The position numbers were made by a program, and so were the translations under genes. The notes under the pieces are model-generated. The model saw only the letters and a list, made by a program, of their open reading frames with translations, did not search any database and had not been told where the DNA came from. This document shows positions 1 through 7,497 of a stretch of 34,372 bases of DNA, piece after piece. The stretch lies in NCBI GenBank assembly GCA_017399685.1, contig JAFQBM010000042.1, positions 1 through 34,372 on the forward strand. Direction: 5' to 3'. The stretch is from Lachnospiraceae bacterium. Lineage in GTDB: Bacteria; Bacillota; Clostridia; Lachnospirales; Lachnospiraceae. Each line of letters starts with the position of its first letter. Position 1 is the stretch's first letter.

Positions 1-2
1 GG

Positions 3-92
3 AATAACCGAAGAATCTGTTCTGCTAATGGTGGATTACCTCCGATGGTTAAACGACAGCAGTACTATGCTTCACAACAGAAGGCAGCATAA
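3..92 (+). CDS. possible 3' end of an unidentified gene (partial)
   Basis: One frame is open from the left edge to a TAA at 90-92 and reads as a basic, protein-like tail (…ANGGLPPMVKRQQYYASQ…). Another frame is open from 1 to the TGA at 106-108, so the frame choice is uncertain. No domain is recognisable in about 29 residues. It may be the end of a gene lying to the left, or one of several fragments in front of the HNH gene. Confidence 0.25.
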   Translation, partial: NNRRICSANGGLPPMVKRQQYYASQQKAA

Positions 93-234
93 GGTCGAAC
101 ATTCTTGAGAAAAAAGTGTAAACCAATATTGACAATATCATTATATAAATTATACAGTTTCAGGAGCAACAAAGAAAACAACAGATATAAACCTTGCTCA
201 TAAGTTTAGCAATGTACATGATGCAATTCAAGGA

Positions 235-705
235 ATGAAAAAGGCAGAAGGACGGACTAAAAATTATTATGTGTTTGATACTCTTAGTCAACACATATTA
301 TGGAAGCATATGACACCAGAGGAATTAGATGAAGTTCGTAAAAATAAATTGGCTTTATCAATGGTAAAAAGAGATAAGCATGGAAAAATTGTAAGAAAAA
401 TATATTCAGAAGACACACGGAAACTTATATACTTAAATGCTCATGGAAAGTGTGAATTATGTGGAAGAAATATTTTGCTGGAAGATATGACAATAGACCA
501 TATCAATCCTTTATCAATGGGCGGTGAGGATGATGTGGAAAATTTAGCTTGCACCTGCTACCCTTGTAACCTATTCAAAGGAAATATTCTTCCTGATGAT
601 TTCATGGAACGTATCACAGAAATATTTATGTATCAAACGGAAAAGAAGGGTAAAATCAGTTTGAAATGGAAAATTGTACATAGGTTATTATCTTCTGTAC
701 GTTAG
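235..705 (+). CDS. HNH endonuclease-like protein, probably 5'-truncated
   Basis: The last two thirds hold a clear HNH nuclease domain: a CELC zinc knuckle (about residues 73-76), DHINPLS with the catalytic His (about 88-94), then an N-L-A-C-x-x-C-x-x-CN segment and K of the finger (about 102-115). Such domains cut DNA with a single metal ion in homing enzymes, restriction enzymes and phage packaging. The first ATG is at 235, but the same frame is open from 133 and reads as protein-like (…TTDINLAHKFSNVHDAIQG…), with no start codon or ribosome binding site there. The AAGGA just before ATG 235 is too close to serve. I infer the remnant of a longer gene whose 5' part is lost. The downstream gene has its own promoter. 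Confidence 0.7.
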   Translation: MKKAEGRTKNYYVFDTLSQHILWKHMTPEELDEVRKNKLALSMVKRDKHGKIVRKIYSEDTRKLIYLNAHGKCELCGRNILLEDMTIDHINPLSMGGEDDVENLACTCYPCNLFKGNILPDDFMERITEIFMYQTEKKGKISLKWKIVHRLLSSVR

Positions 706-736
706 GAAATGATGATGGAAAAATTTCTGCTGGTGG

Positions 737-765
737 TTGATAAAGATGGAAAGAAGTGTTATAAT
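737..765 (+). promoter_or_regulatory. sigma-A type promoter for the HTH gene at 809
   Basis: TTGATA at 737-742, a 17-bp spacer, and a perfect TATAAT at 760-765. The small HTH gene follows after about 40 bp. Confidence 0.75.
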
Positions 766-787
766 ATACACGTAAATAGATGTATAT
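764..787. promoter_or_regulatory. inverted repeat over -10 and start site, likely operator
   Basis: ATATACA (764-770) and TGTATAT (781-787) form a perfect 7-bp inverted repeat with a 10-bp centre. It overlaps the end of the -10 box and the expected transcription start. The position suits autorepression by the HTH protein just downstream (inference). Confidence 0.5.
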
Positions 788-808
788 TATAGAATGGAGT
801 GTAGACAT

Positions 809-1132
809 ATGGTTAATTATAATAAATTGATGGAAAAATTAAAAGATAAAGGTATTACTACATATACAATACGGCAAAAAGCATTGATACCACAAAGCAC
901 ATTAACTAAATTAAAAATGTGTAGTGGGGATTCGATGGAAGAAATTGAGAAAAAACTACAGGAATATAAAGACACTCATGATGGAAAGGATTTTATGTGT
1001 GACGTTTCAACAAAGACGATAGAGGATATATGTCAGTTATTACAATGCCAGCCACATGATTTGATTGAATGGAAAGTTGATTTGAATCCGGAATTGTCTT
1101 ATGAAAATAGATTCGGAAATAACGGAAATTAA
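809..1132 (+). CDS. small Cro/CI-type HTH regulator with an insert
   Basis: A 107-aa protein starting MVNYNKLMEKLKDKGITTYT. GGAG at 796-799 is 9 nt from ATG 809, so that start is preferred over the ATG at 794, which overlaps the GGAG. The helix-turn-helix runs as LKDKGITTYTIRQKALIPQSTLTKLK (residues about 9-34) and the domain closes with …TIEDICQLLQCQPHDLIEW (about 71-90), the usual HTH_26/Cro ending. Between the halves is an extra charged helical segment of about 35 residues (MEEIEKKLQEYKD…), not normal for the roughly 70-aa family. It has its own promoter with an overlapping inverted repeat, so it probably represses itself. A bidirectional terminator follows. Confidence 0.75.
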   Translation: MVNYNKLMEKLKDKGITTYTIRQKALIPQSTLTKLKMCSGDSMEEIEKKLQEYKDTHDGKDFMCDVSTKTIEDICQLLQCQPHDLIEWKVDLNPELSYENRFGNNGN

Positions 1133-1202
1133 AAAGAACCACCACTTTCTTTTCAATTACACAATTATATGATAATACAAATGGAACAAATGATTAAATT
1201 AG

Positions 1203-1251
1203 AAAAAGAGGTAAATCAACTATATTATTATAGAAGAAACTACCTCTTTTT
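1203..1251. terminator. bidirectional intrinsic terminator
   Basis: AAAAAGAGGTA (1203-1213) pairs with TACCTCTTTTT (1241-1251), giving a T run on both strands. It sits between the HTH gene (plus strand, ends 1132) and the convergent small gene (minus strand, ends 1254) and should stop both. Confidence 0.75.
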
Positions 1252-1253
1252 TT

Positions 1254-1394
1254 TTACATCTGCTGCATTTTGGAATTTTCATGCTGAAGCATTACCAGTT
1301 TAAAATTATCCTGAGTGCATTGCATTTCTAGTTGTCGCAACTTCTTTTCCTTTTTGGAAATCAAATAATCTAAAATCTTTTCAAGTATTTTCAA
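1254..1394 (-). CDS. 46-aa basic helical small protein, TTG start
   Basis: Reading leftward, CGGAGGT lies 6 nt before a TTG at 1394-1392. The frame runs 47 codons to TAA at 1256-1254, straight into the shared terminator. The product (MKILEKILDYLISKKEKKLR…, ending SKMQQM) is lysine-rich and helical, with coiled-coil-like spacing of Leu and Ile. No family is recognised. The perfect Shine-Dalgarno site and terminator support a real gene, convergent with the upstream HTH gene and divergent from the recombinase. Confidence 0.55.
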   Translation of the reverse strand: MKILEKILDYLISKKEKKLRQLEMQCTQDNFKLVMLQHENSKMQQM

Positions 1395-1484
1395 ATTAAT
1401 ACCTCCGAAAGTTTATCTACATATATATGATATCTTATAAATGGAAAATATACAATATTCAGAGCAGAAAATCAGCAAATTATT

Positions 1485-1600
1485 TTTTCGATAAAGGGTC
1501 AATTTTGTTGAAAAAAGAAGGTGATTATATATAGAAACGAATATAGATTTTCGACAAAGTTGAAAAGAAACCATAAATAAAAAATTCGACAAAATTGAAA
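1485..1600. repeat. cluster of TTCGACAAA-rTTGAAA motifs beside the recombinase
   Basis: The motif TTCGACAAAGTTGAAA occurs at 1549-1565 and TTCGACAAAATTGAAA at 1585-1600, as direct copies about 36 bp apart. A near-identical inverted copy (TCAATTTTGTTGAA) lies at 1499-1512, and a degenerate TTTTCGATAAAGGGTCAA just before it. Each unit is an imperfect palindrome. Short imperfect palindromes repeated directly upstream of a tyrosine recombinase gene suggest its binding or crossover region, or autoregulatory sites (inference). Confidence 0.5.
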
Positions 1601-1615
1601 TGGAGGTTTTCGAAG

Positions 1616-2491
1616 ATGTATGATTTGGAAAAATTCGAAAAGGAACTAATAGAGGAAGGAATTGCAGCAGGAACAATTAACACATACCTATGCCATATAA
1701 AGGAATATTTTGATTGGTTGTTAGGAAGTGGAGAAGTGGAATTTAAACATCTGTACAGACAAAACATTCTTGAATATATTTCATATCTTAAGAATGTGAG
1801 AAAGACAGATTATAAAACTGGTGAAAATCATTCTTTGAGTGGAAAAACAATCAATCTGAAATTAGTAGCTATTGCAAAATATAATCGGGTAATGCAACCA
1901 GAGGATATTGTTATTAAAAAAACAGATTATATAAAGATACATGAGAATCTAGTTAATCCAACGGATATTACAAAGGAAGAAATAGATATATTCCGGCAGA
2001 AGTTACTACAATCTGAAGGTTGTTCAAATATACGTAATTATACTATTGCAACACTGATGGCATATTCAGGACTTAGAATATCGGAAGTATTAGATTTAAA
2101 AGTACAAGATATTTCATATCAAACATATGTAATTATGGTTAGAAATGGTAAGGGTGGAAAACAAAGAAGCGTTATTGTAAATAGTAAAGTTATCAATGCA
2201 ATACGGGAATATATGAAAATCAGGAAAACAGAAGTCGAAAGTGAATATCTGTTTTGCAATAAGAGAGGAAACAAATTAAATAGGTCAACTATTAACTCTG
2301 CTTTTGCTTCTGTTAGTGACAGGATAACACCGCATAAATTAAGACATTTTTATTGTAGTAATGCTATGGAAAGTGGAATGTTTACAATACAAGAGATTGC
2401 TGCACAAGCCGGGCATTCCTCATTAAATACTACAATGAAGTATGTGCATCCGAACTTAAAAAATATGATAGAAAAAGCAGAATTATTATAA
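1616..2491 (+). CDS. tyrosine recombinase/integrase (XerC/D-like)
   Basis: A 291-aa site-specific recombinase. GGAGG at 1602-1606 is 9 nt before ATG 1616, so this start is chosen over the TTG at 1595. Residues about 1-95 form the SAM-like core-binding domain (…INTYLCHIKEYFDWLL…). The catalytic domain shows every expected residue: Arg in SGLRISEVL, Lys in GKGGKQR, His and Arg in PHKLRH, His in AGHSS, and the nucleophile Tyr in MKYVHP. Length fits the XerC/XerD class; there is no AP2-type arm-binding domain as in large integrases. It could resolve multimers of the element or insert and excise it. The repeat cluster at 1485-1600 is the natural substrate candidate. No excisionase-like gene adjoins it. 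Confidence 0.93.
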   Translation: MYDLEKFEKELIEEGIAAGTINTYLCHIKEYFDWLLGSGEVEFKHLYRQNILEYISYLKNVRKTDYKTGENHSLSGKTINLKLVAIAKYNRVMQPEDIVIKKTDYIKIHENLVNPTDITKEEIDIFRQKLLQSEGCSNIRNYTIATLMAYSGLRISEVLDLKVQDISYQTYVIMVRNGKGGKQRSVIVNSKVINAIREYMKIRKTEVESEYLFCNKRGNKLNRSTINSAFASVSDRITPHKLRHFYCSNAMESGMFTIQEIAAQAGHSSLNTTMKYVHPNLKNMIEKAELL

Positions 2492-2570
2492 GAAGAGGGT
2501 GAAAATCATTTTAGAAAGGCGGTTATTAATAATGTAGGTACAAAAAGGTATAAGATGGAGGATATAACGA

Positions 2571-3128
2571 ATGTTAGATAAGAAAGTTGTAATTGAATAC
2601 GATGGTGAATTAAAGGAAATGTTTGTTTCTGCTAATGGAAATGGAATCAGAATGTCTATCAGAGATTTAGAACCTATGGATAAACTTTTAAAATTATTGA
2701 ATATTCCATATGAAACATCTATCGGTGAAATGATGGGAGATACAGATTATTTGAAATTCCAGTATGATAATGATTTTCTTTACAAGCTGGGTGTTGAAGC
2801 AGGTGTTAAGCAGATGATGGATAAAATTCAGAAGCATTGCGAATTAGGAAAACCAGTAATGGCAAATGGGGAATTATATTTCTTTAAGGACGCAAGACAA
2901 AATCTCATTGATATTATGGATGATATAGAAGCTGATTGGAAAGCAAAGCAAGGAATAAAGAAATTTATCGTTCCTATCAAAATGCTTCATACAAAAGGAG
3001 AAATAGTAAGGGAAGTTATTATTGAAACCAATAAAGCGGAAGCTGCTATGTTAATTGCTATTGGAGATTTTCAGCATAACGGATGGATTGTTGATACAGA
3101 CTTTAGGAAATACAAGCAGTTGGAATAG
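2571..3128 (+). CDS. hypothetical protein, 185 aa
   Basis: GGAGG lies 10 nt before ATG 2571. The soluble product begins with a beta-rich stretch (KKVVIEYDGELKEMFVSANG), has an acidic helical middle (…DDIEADWKAKQGIKK…) and ends with a second beta/alpha part (KFIVPIKMLHTKGEIVREVIIETNKAEAAM…). No catalytic motif or known domain is visible. It is the first of three tightly packed genes: 7 nt separate it from the LexA-like gene, which overlaps the next by 4 nt. The three are probably one operon. Confidence 0.75.
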   Translation: MLDKKVVIEYDGELKEMFVSANGNGIRMSIRDLEPMDKLLKLLNIPYETSIGEMMGDTDYLKFQYDNDFLYKLGVEAGVKQMMDKIQKHCELGKPVMANGELYFFKDARQNLIDIMDDIEADWKAKQGIKKFIVPIKMLHTKGEIVREVIIETNKAEAAMLIAIGDFQHNGWIVDTDFRKYKQLE

Positions 3129-3135
3129 GAGGATT

Positions 3136-3387
3136 ATGGATAAAAATTTAGAAAAGGTTGGAATTAAAACAAGACAAAGAATATATGATTTTCTCATTCA
3201 ATTCTTTAAGGAAAATGGTTACGCTCCTAGTGTGCGTGAGATATGTGAAGCTGTAGACCTTAGTTCTACATTAAGTGTTTACAATCATCTTATGACATTA
3301 GAACGTATGGGAAAGATACATATAGAACCTAGAAAGACCAGGGCAATTAGAATTATTGGTTATGAGTTCAGAAAGGAAGAGGAATGA
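3136..3387 (+). CDS. LexA-type winged-helix DNA-binding protein, no protease domain
   Basis: An 83-aa protein starting at ATG 3136 after AGGAGG (3127-3132). Residues about 11-75 match the N-terminal DNA-binding domain of LexA: TRQRIYDFLIQFFKENGYAPSVREICEAVDLSS, then a recognition helix (SVYNHLMTLERMGKIH) and a short wing (RKTRAIRIIG). Full-length LexA has about 200 aa with a self-cleaving Ser-Lys peptidase; here the protein stops after the DNA-binding part. It cannot be cleaved by activated RecA, so it is either a constitutive regulator or competes at SOS boxes (inference). The stop overlaps the next start (ATGA), indicating translational coupling. Confidence 0.85.
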   Translation: MDKNLEKVGIKTRQRIYDFLIQFFKENGYAPSVREICEAVDLSSTLSVYNHLMTLERMGKIHIEPRKTRAIRIIGYEFRKEEE

Positions 3388-3731
3388 AAGATTATTCGGA
3401 TAAAAACATATTTGAATTGATGGAAATATCAATAGATAAATTAAAGGAATTATCTGTTGATGAATTTGCCATCGAGATTGAAGGAAAGAAAATAAATATA
3501 CATCCATCATCCAATAATGGAGATTTTGTTATTAGTGCTATGGGTGCAAATATATGTATCAAGGACGGAAAAATTACAATATTTGAATGGGATTCACATA
3601 TCTATATTGGATTATCTGACAAGATTATATTCGGTATCTATTCATATGGAAATAATAAGAACTACAGAATTGCATTTGAAGGTAACAGTCCTGATTTATT
3701 GGTAACTGTTGTTGGTGGAAGATTAAACTAA
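3384..3731 (+). CDS. hypothetical protein, 115 aa
   Basis: The ATG overlaps the stop of the LexA-like gene by 4 nt (ATGA) and GGAAGAGG lies just upstream, so the two are coupled. The product has an acidic helical start (NIFELMEISIDKLKELSVDEFAIEI) and a beta-rich remainder (…ANICIKDGKITIFEWDSHIYIGLSDKIIFGIYSYG…), like a small beta-sandwich. No known domain is recognised. Confidence 0.7.
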   Translation: MKDYSDKNIFELMEISIDKLKELSVDEFAIEIEGKKINIHPSSNNGDFVISAMGANICIKDGKITIFEWDSHIYIGLSDKIIFGIYSYGNNKNYRIAFEGNSPDLLVTVVGGRLN

Positions 3732-3739
3732 TTGGAGGA

Positions 3740-3917
3740 ATGTTAAATGTTGCAGAATTAAAAGCAAAAGTCGGTCACTTGCTAAACGATTTTTTAAACA
3801 ATGGGGTTTACAGATGGAGAAAAGCCAACATTAAATACAATTCCTTTAGGGTTCAGATGTTATAAGGGAAACATTTTGGCAGAAGGATTAGGAAGATTAT
3901 TAGAGAAAGAGGGATAA
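3740..3917 (+). pseudogene. small gene split by a +1 frameshift at a G run
   Basis: The frame from ATG 3740 reads MLNVAELKAKVGHLLNDFLNN and is protein-like up to GGGG at 3803-3806, then runs on into unrelated sequence. Skipping one G leads into the next frame, which reads GFTDGEKPTLNTIPLGFRCY…LGRLLEKEG and stops at TAA 3915-3917. Joined, they make a coherent protein of about 58 aa. GGAGG at 3734-3738 is only 1 nt from the ATG, so the start is also poor. A one-base insertion in the homopolymer or a sequencing error is likely. A U-UUA-AAC slippery heptamer sits just before, but it would give -1, not the +1 needed. Confidence 0.5.
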
Positions 3918-3920
3918 ATT

Positions 3921-4106
3921 TTGGCAACAGATAGACAGACACCTTGCTTGTACTATGTTTGTGCCGGACTTTGTACTAAAGGTAGGAAAGCAGACCATGC
4001 TCATTACTGCCAGCATTGTAACAAGTACAAGCCTAGAGCAAGGGTAAGATATAAGAATCAGAAGAAAGAAAAGTTAGAGAAAATTCGGAAGAATGAGAGG
4101 TATTAA
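3921..4106 (+). CDS. cysteine-rich basic small protein, TTG start
   Basis: A 61-aa protein from TTG 3921, with purine-rich AGAAAGAGGG about 8 nt upstream. The sequence CLYYVCAGLCTKGRKADHAHYCQHCNKY has five Cys and two His in zinc-finger-like spacing (residues about 9-33), followed by a strongly basic helical tail (RARVRYKNQKKEKLEKIRKNERY). It resembles short conserved proteins I associate with Clostridia mobile elements; function unknown. It is probably a zinc-binding, nucleic-acid-binding protein (inference). Confidence 0.7.
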   Translation: MATDRQTPCLYYVCAGLCTKGRKADHAHYCQHCNKYKPRARVRYKNQKKEKLEKIRKNERY

Positions 4107-4218
4107 AAAATTTATCAATAGCAATATTGAAAATTCTATGATTGATTTGATTTGTTGTGGGAAGGCTGCATAGTGATATGCGGTCTTTCTTATTATTGTT
4201 ATAGAAAGCTGGTGGATT

Positions 4219-4932
4219 ATGGAATATACATATAAAATTATTAACGGAACTAAAGAAGAGGAAAAAATTATTCATGGTATCATTAGCTTTATTTTAAATG
4301 AATATCCTGAAAAGATAGATATAAGCAAATTGAAAACTATTGAAGTTGTAGATAAATTAGATAATGATTCTAGTGGTAGGAGCATAAGGGATAAAATTAT
4401 TTTACCAAGAAAATATGGTTTAGAAAAGATGCAATTGGAGGGAAGTGTATCGAAGGATAAACTTATTGATTCTAAATTAAATATGTTGGTTGGCACGATA
4501 TATCATGAATTGTGGCATATTTCTACGTGGGATAAATATAAGTATATGTACGAATTTGTTTTAGATGAAAATAATGATGATATAATAGCATTTGCTTATA
4601 TGTATTGGATAGAATATGTTGCCCATGTGGAAACAATTTTTATGGAAGATGCTGGTACTATGAATGAATTTTGTGAAAGTTTTGTCCGTAAAAAATGGCA
4701 TAAGATAAAATATGGATATTCATATTTTATAAAGGCTCTACCGTATTATTTAGTACGTTCAAATTACTTGGGACTATTCGATAAATTAACAAAGGAAATT
4801 GTATGTATTGAATTGAGAACAGCAGTATATGAATTTAACGAAACTTCAAAACAACTTATCCAAAAAAATAATATGCAAGATGTTGATAAGGCACTTGTCA
4901 TAAAAGATATGATAGAAAATTTGTTTGTATAA
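4219..4932 (+). CDS. putative zinc metalloprotease-like protein (HELWH)
   Basis: A 237-aa soluble protein; GGTGG lies shortly before ATG 4219. The motif GTIYHELWHISTWDKY (about residues 92-107) is a classical HExxH zinc-protease motif: two His ligands and the general-base Glu. About 30 residues on, the helix YWIEYVAHVETIF could supply the third ligand (Glu), as in gluzincins and ImmA-like peptidases. The second half is helical. ImmA-type proteases on mobile elements cleave their partner repressor; no adjacent HTH partner is seen here, so the target is unknown. It stands alone between a hairpin-containing spacer and a gene-free 580-nt region. Confidence 0.65.
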   Translation: MEYTYKIINGTKEEEKIIHGIISFILNEYPEKIDISKLKTIEVVDKLDNDSSGRSIRDKIILPRKYGLEKMQLEGSVSKDKLIDSKLNMLVGTIYHELWHISTWDKYKYMYEFVLDENNDDIIAFAYMYWIEYVAHVETIFMEDAGTMNEFCESFVRKKWHKIKYGYSYFIKALPYYLVRSNYLGLFDKLTKEIVCIELRTAVYEFNETSKQLIQKNNMQDVDKALVIKDMIENLFV

Positions 4933-5009
4933 AATAGATAGTATAAATACATTTTTCTATAATAACTTCGGAGGAATCGTTTAATATGTCCATAGGGTAT
5001 CAAAAAACA

Positions 5010-5029
5010 TAGGAAAATCAAGGCTTTTC
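5010..5029 (+). repeat. TAGGAAAATCAAG core motif, copy 1
   Basis: TAGGAAAATCAAGGCTTTTC contains inverted arms GAAAA/TTTTC around a 7-bp centre (TCAAGGC), preceded by AAAAAACA. A second copy in the same orientation lies at 18058-18077 with a different last two centre bases (TG). Arms around a 7-bp centre look like a tyrosine-recombinase crossover core. Confidence 0.4.
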
Positions 5030-5399
5030 GGATATGGTACGGACTACTTGATTAATTTAATATGTTGTAATATTCGTGTAGTTCGGTGTGAAGAGATTTT
5101 AAGAATACTTAAAGCGATTATAAAGTTGATGAAATGCTTAATTTTCAAGGATTTATTGCTAGTCTGGGATATGTAGTGTTAATAAAAAAGGCGAAAATAA
5201 CCTAATTTTATGTCTTTCGTAATCAGGTTCGGAAGTGAAGAGTTGTATAGAACTGTAAATTATTGGATTTGGATAGAGGGAGACGTTGTATTGATGGGAG
5301 TAGGAAAGTTTGGAAAGGCTTTGTTTTTAAGGATTTTGAGGTTACGCAGCAGATGGGAGAAGGAGTAGGGAAATTTGGTTCGGTGATATAGAAAAGTAG

Positions 5400-5426
5400 T
5401 TTACATAATTATTAGTATTATGTAAA
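5400..5426. promoter_or_regulatory. perfect 10-bp inverted repeat upstream of membrane-protein promoter
   Basis: TTTACATAAT (5400-5409) and ATTATGTAAA (5417-5426) with a 7-nt centre. No T run follows on either strand, so a terminator is unlikely. It lies about 35 bp before the -35 box of the next promoter, where an activator or repressor could bind. Confidence 0.45.
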
Positions 5427-5460
5427 TCAAAACTAAGATTATAAGGAAAATAATCGTATC

Positions 5461-5489
5461 TTGTGTAGTTATAAAGTATATGATACAAT
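5461..5489 (+). promoter_or_regulatory. promoter for the membrane protein gene
   Basis: TTGTGT (5461-5466), 17-bp spacer, TACAAT (5484-5489). The start codon follows 26 bp later, after GAGGTGG. Confidence 0.65.
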
Positions 5490-5515
5490 ATTTGGTATAA
5501 ACGAGGTGGCATGCT

Positions 5516-6133
5516 ATGAAAAATAATAATTTGATTCGGATTATATTAAATATAGTTTTGATTGTTCAACTTATATGTTTCTTAAATTATTTTATTGCTA
5601 TCTGGAGAAAGACAGATATTGTTATTGGACTGGTTAGAATATTATGTGTGATATTAACCTTATATGCGATTAATTCAAAAGCAAGTAAGAAGGGTTTTGT
5701 TGTTTTAATATCTTATATTGTAGAAATGCTTGCAATATGTCTGGATATGTTTATTATTGAGTTTTTGTGTTCTTCCGGTGACGTTGGTATGAGTCGTGGA
5801 TTTCTAGGATATATGCTTAATTATGAAAATAAATACATGGTATACTACATTTTCTACATATTGATTTTGCTCGTGTATATCATTTATTGTGTTGTAGCTT
5901 CAAAGAAAACAGATGTTAAACCAATTCAGAATATTATCATTAATGTAGTAATATTTGTAGTAATTTCTATATTGATGTATATGTTAAAAATACATTGGAT
6001 TTATCTTTTGGGAACAACGTCAGAAAACTTAATCTGGTATCAGATAGGGAGTTTATTTATTTCAATGTGTAACTATAATACATATTTGTTTTTGAAAAAG
6101 TTAGAGAGAAGAGATGGTGACTCAAATAATTAG
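5516..6133 (+). CDS. polytopic membrane protein, six predicted TM helices
   Basis: A 205-aa protein, ATG after GAGGTGG. Hydrophobic stretches at about 6-29, 36-55, 61-86, 107-129, 138-165 and 172-193 are long enough to span the membrane, separated by short charged loops (RKTD, NSKASKK, ASKKTDVK). The tail KKLERRDGDSNN is charged and probably cytoplasmic. No transporter signature or catalytic motif is visible and the family is not recognised. It has its own promoter and upstream inverted repeat. Confidence 0.75.
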   Translation: MKNNNLIRIILNIVLIVQLICFLNYFIAIWRKTDIVIGLVRILCVILTLYAINSKASKKGFVVLISYIVEMLAICLDMFIIEFLCSSGDVGMSRGFLGYMLNYENKYMVYYIFYILILLVYIIYCVVASKKTDVKPIQNIIINVVIFVVISILMYMLKIHWIYLLGTTSENLIWYQIGSLFISMCNYNTYLFLKKLERRDGDSNN

Positions 6134-6258
6134 GCAGATACATTAAAGAAATTGAAAGAATTTATGGTGTTGAGCATGGTGGAGATAGAAAATCAAATCC
6201 GAAAGTTTCGGAGATGAACCAAGAACAACTTGCAGACATGATAGGTAAAAATAGTTAA
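6133..6258 (+). pseudogene. fragment of a ParB/HTH-type partition-like protein
   Basis: Overlapping the stop of the membrane gene, one frame reads YIKEIERIYGVEHGGDRK then SNPKVSEMNQEQLADMIGKNS and stops at 6256-6258. This resembles the linker of ParB-like proteins of mobile elements, where an ERIYGI-xHGG segment precedes the helix-turn-helix. Neither the N-terminal ParB nuclease-like domain nor the rest of the HTH is present and there is no start codon. I read it as a remnant left by recombination. Confidence 0.4.
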
Positions 6259-6269
6259 GGAGAAAGAAT

Positions 6270-7427
6270 ATGCTAAGTCGAACAATTGCAAAATTTGTAG
6301 GAGAATATAAAGCGAATATTTTAGGAAAGAAAAATATTGTAAGTTTATACATATATGAAAATACAATAAGTGGAACAGGAGTGTCATATTTTGAGGGAAA
6401 ATTTATAGAAAAATACTTTGATATTGAATATCAAAATATAAAAAGCATAGAAGAAACTACTATCCAAGGAAATTTATGTTTGTGTATTAATTATTCAGAG
6501 AAAGACACTTTATTTAAAGATGCTATATTTTCATTATATTTTCCTAATGTAGAGGGGATTGGAGAAGCAAAAAGGATATTGCAAGATTTACAAAAGAAAG
6601 ATGAAGAGGAACGAATAGCAAAATATAAAGAAGAATATGCACGAAAAGAACAAAAATTATTAGAACAAAAAAAACGTAAAGAAGAATGTCAGCAATATTT
6701 TAGTGATTGTTATAATTTTCATATTGCGAATGAAAGTAATCCATACTTTGAGTTGCAGAATAATGATTTACAGTTTACTTGTATTTATATTGATAAACAA
6801 AAAAACTTAAATTTCTTAAAAATTGATGGATATAGTAAAGAAGAAAGCAATGCTTATATTTCATTTGATAAGATTCATTATTATGAAAAAGCGGGAAATG
6901 TGTACTATACATCAGATATAAATGGTAATTATTCTAATTATGGAGGAAGTTTTACTAGTGCAACAATATCAAAAGGAGCTACTGCATTAGGGGGATTATT
7001 ATTTGGGACAATGGGACTTGCAGCAGGTGCATTATTAACTCATGTGCCATCAAAAGTAGAAATGCCAACAAGTACATTTAATATATCATCAGAAGTACAT
7101 AAAATAGATGATAGAAGTGTAGTGCTTAATTATTATTCAGATGCAAAACAACAGTATATGGACATGGAATTGCCAGCAGATATTTATAATTTCTTACAGA
7201 CTCATTTGCCTGAAAAAAAGTATGGTATTGTAGTTGAAATTGAAAAGAAAAATGCGGTTAAAAACATTACTTCAATCGAAGGAAAATCGGTAGAAAAAAT
7301 AACTCAAAATGATGATATGAGTGCATTTGAAAATAAAATTAAAAAATTAAAGATGATGTATGACAATGGAATTCTTACAGAAGAAGAATTTATAGCTGAA
7401 AAGAAAAGAATTTTGAGTGAGATATAA
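6270..7427 (+). CDS. SHOCT-domain protein with Gly-rich hydrophobic segment
   Basis: A 385-aa protein with AAGGAG before ATG 6270. Residues about 1-105 are beta-rich and PH/GRAM-like; 105-145 is a charged coiled coil (KKDEEERIAKYKEEYARKEQ…). Near 230-255 a Gly/Ala-rich hydrophobic segment (ALGGLLFGTMGLAAGALL) could enter a membrane. The last 34 residues (FENKIKKLKMMYDNGILTEEEF…) form a SHOCT domain, a short C-terminal helical hairpin common in Firmicutes proteins and thought to mediate oligomerisation. Function is unknown; such proteins often accompany zinc-ribbon proteins like the next gene. Confidence 0.75.
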   Translation: MLSRTIAKFVGEYKANILGKKNIVSLYIYENTISGTGVSYFEGKFIEKYFDIEYQNIKSIEETTIQGNLCLCINYSEKDTLFKDAIFSLYFPNVEGIGEAKRILQDLQKKDEEERIAKYKEEYARKEQKLLEQKKRKEECQQYFSDCYNFHIANESNPYFELQNNDLQFTCIYIDKQKNLNFLKIDGYSKEESNAYISFDKIHYYEKAGNVYYTSDINGNYSNYGGSFTSATISKGATALGGLLFGTMGLAAGALLTHVPSKVEMPTSTFNISSEVHKIDDRSVVLNYYSDAKQQYMDMELPADIYNFLQTHLPEKKYGIVVEIEKKNAVKNITSIEGKSVEKITQNDDMSAFENKIKKLKMMYDNGILTEEEFIAEKKRILSEI

Positions 7428-7497
7428 GGTTAAGTAAAATGATATATATTATAGTTTAATGAAATAATGTTAAAAATTTAGGAAAGGTGGAGTTACT

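Larger units (their letters stand above)
4933..5515. other. gene-free region, possibly decayed
   Basis: No ORF with a plausible start runs through these 580 nt. A perfect GGAGGA at 4970-4975 precedes an ATG at 4985 that meets a stop after eight codons, suggesting a decayed or leader reading frame. The stretch holds a recombination-core-like motif (5010-5029), a perfect inverted repeat (5400-5426) and the promoter of the next gene (5461-5489). Otherwise nothing is recognised. Confidence 0.5.

Noticed and set aside
3790-3800. U-UUA-AAC slippery heptamer as programmed -1 frameshift in the small gene at 3740
   Set aside because: A -1 shift leads into a short non-protein-like frame; the frame that continues sensibly needs +1.
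4985-5011. Eight-codon ORF after GGAGGA
   Set aside because: Too short to be a protein; the following frame is broken by stops. Noted only as possible decay or leader.
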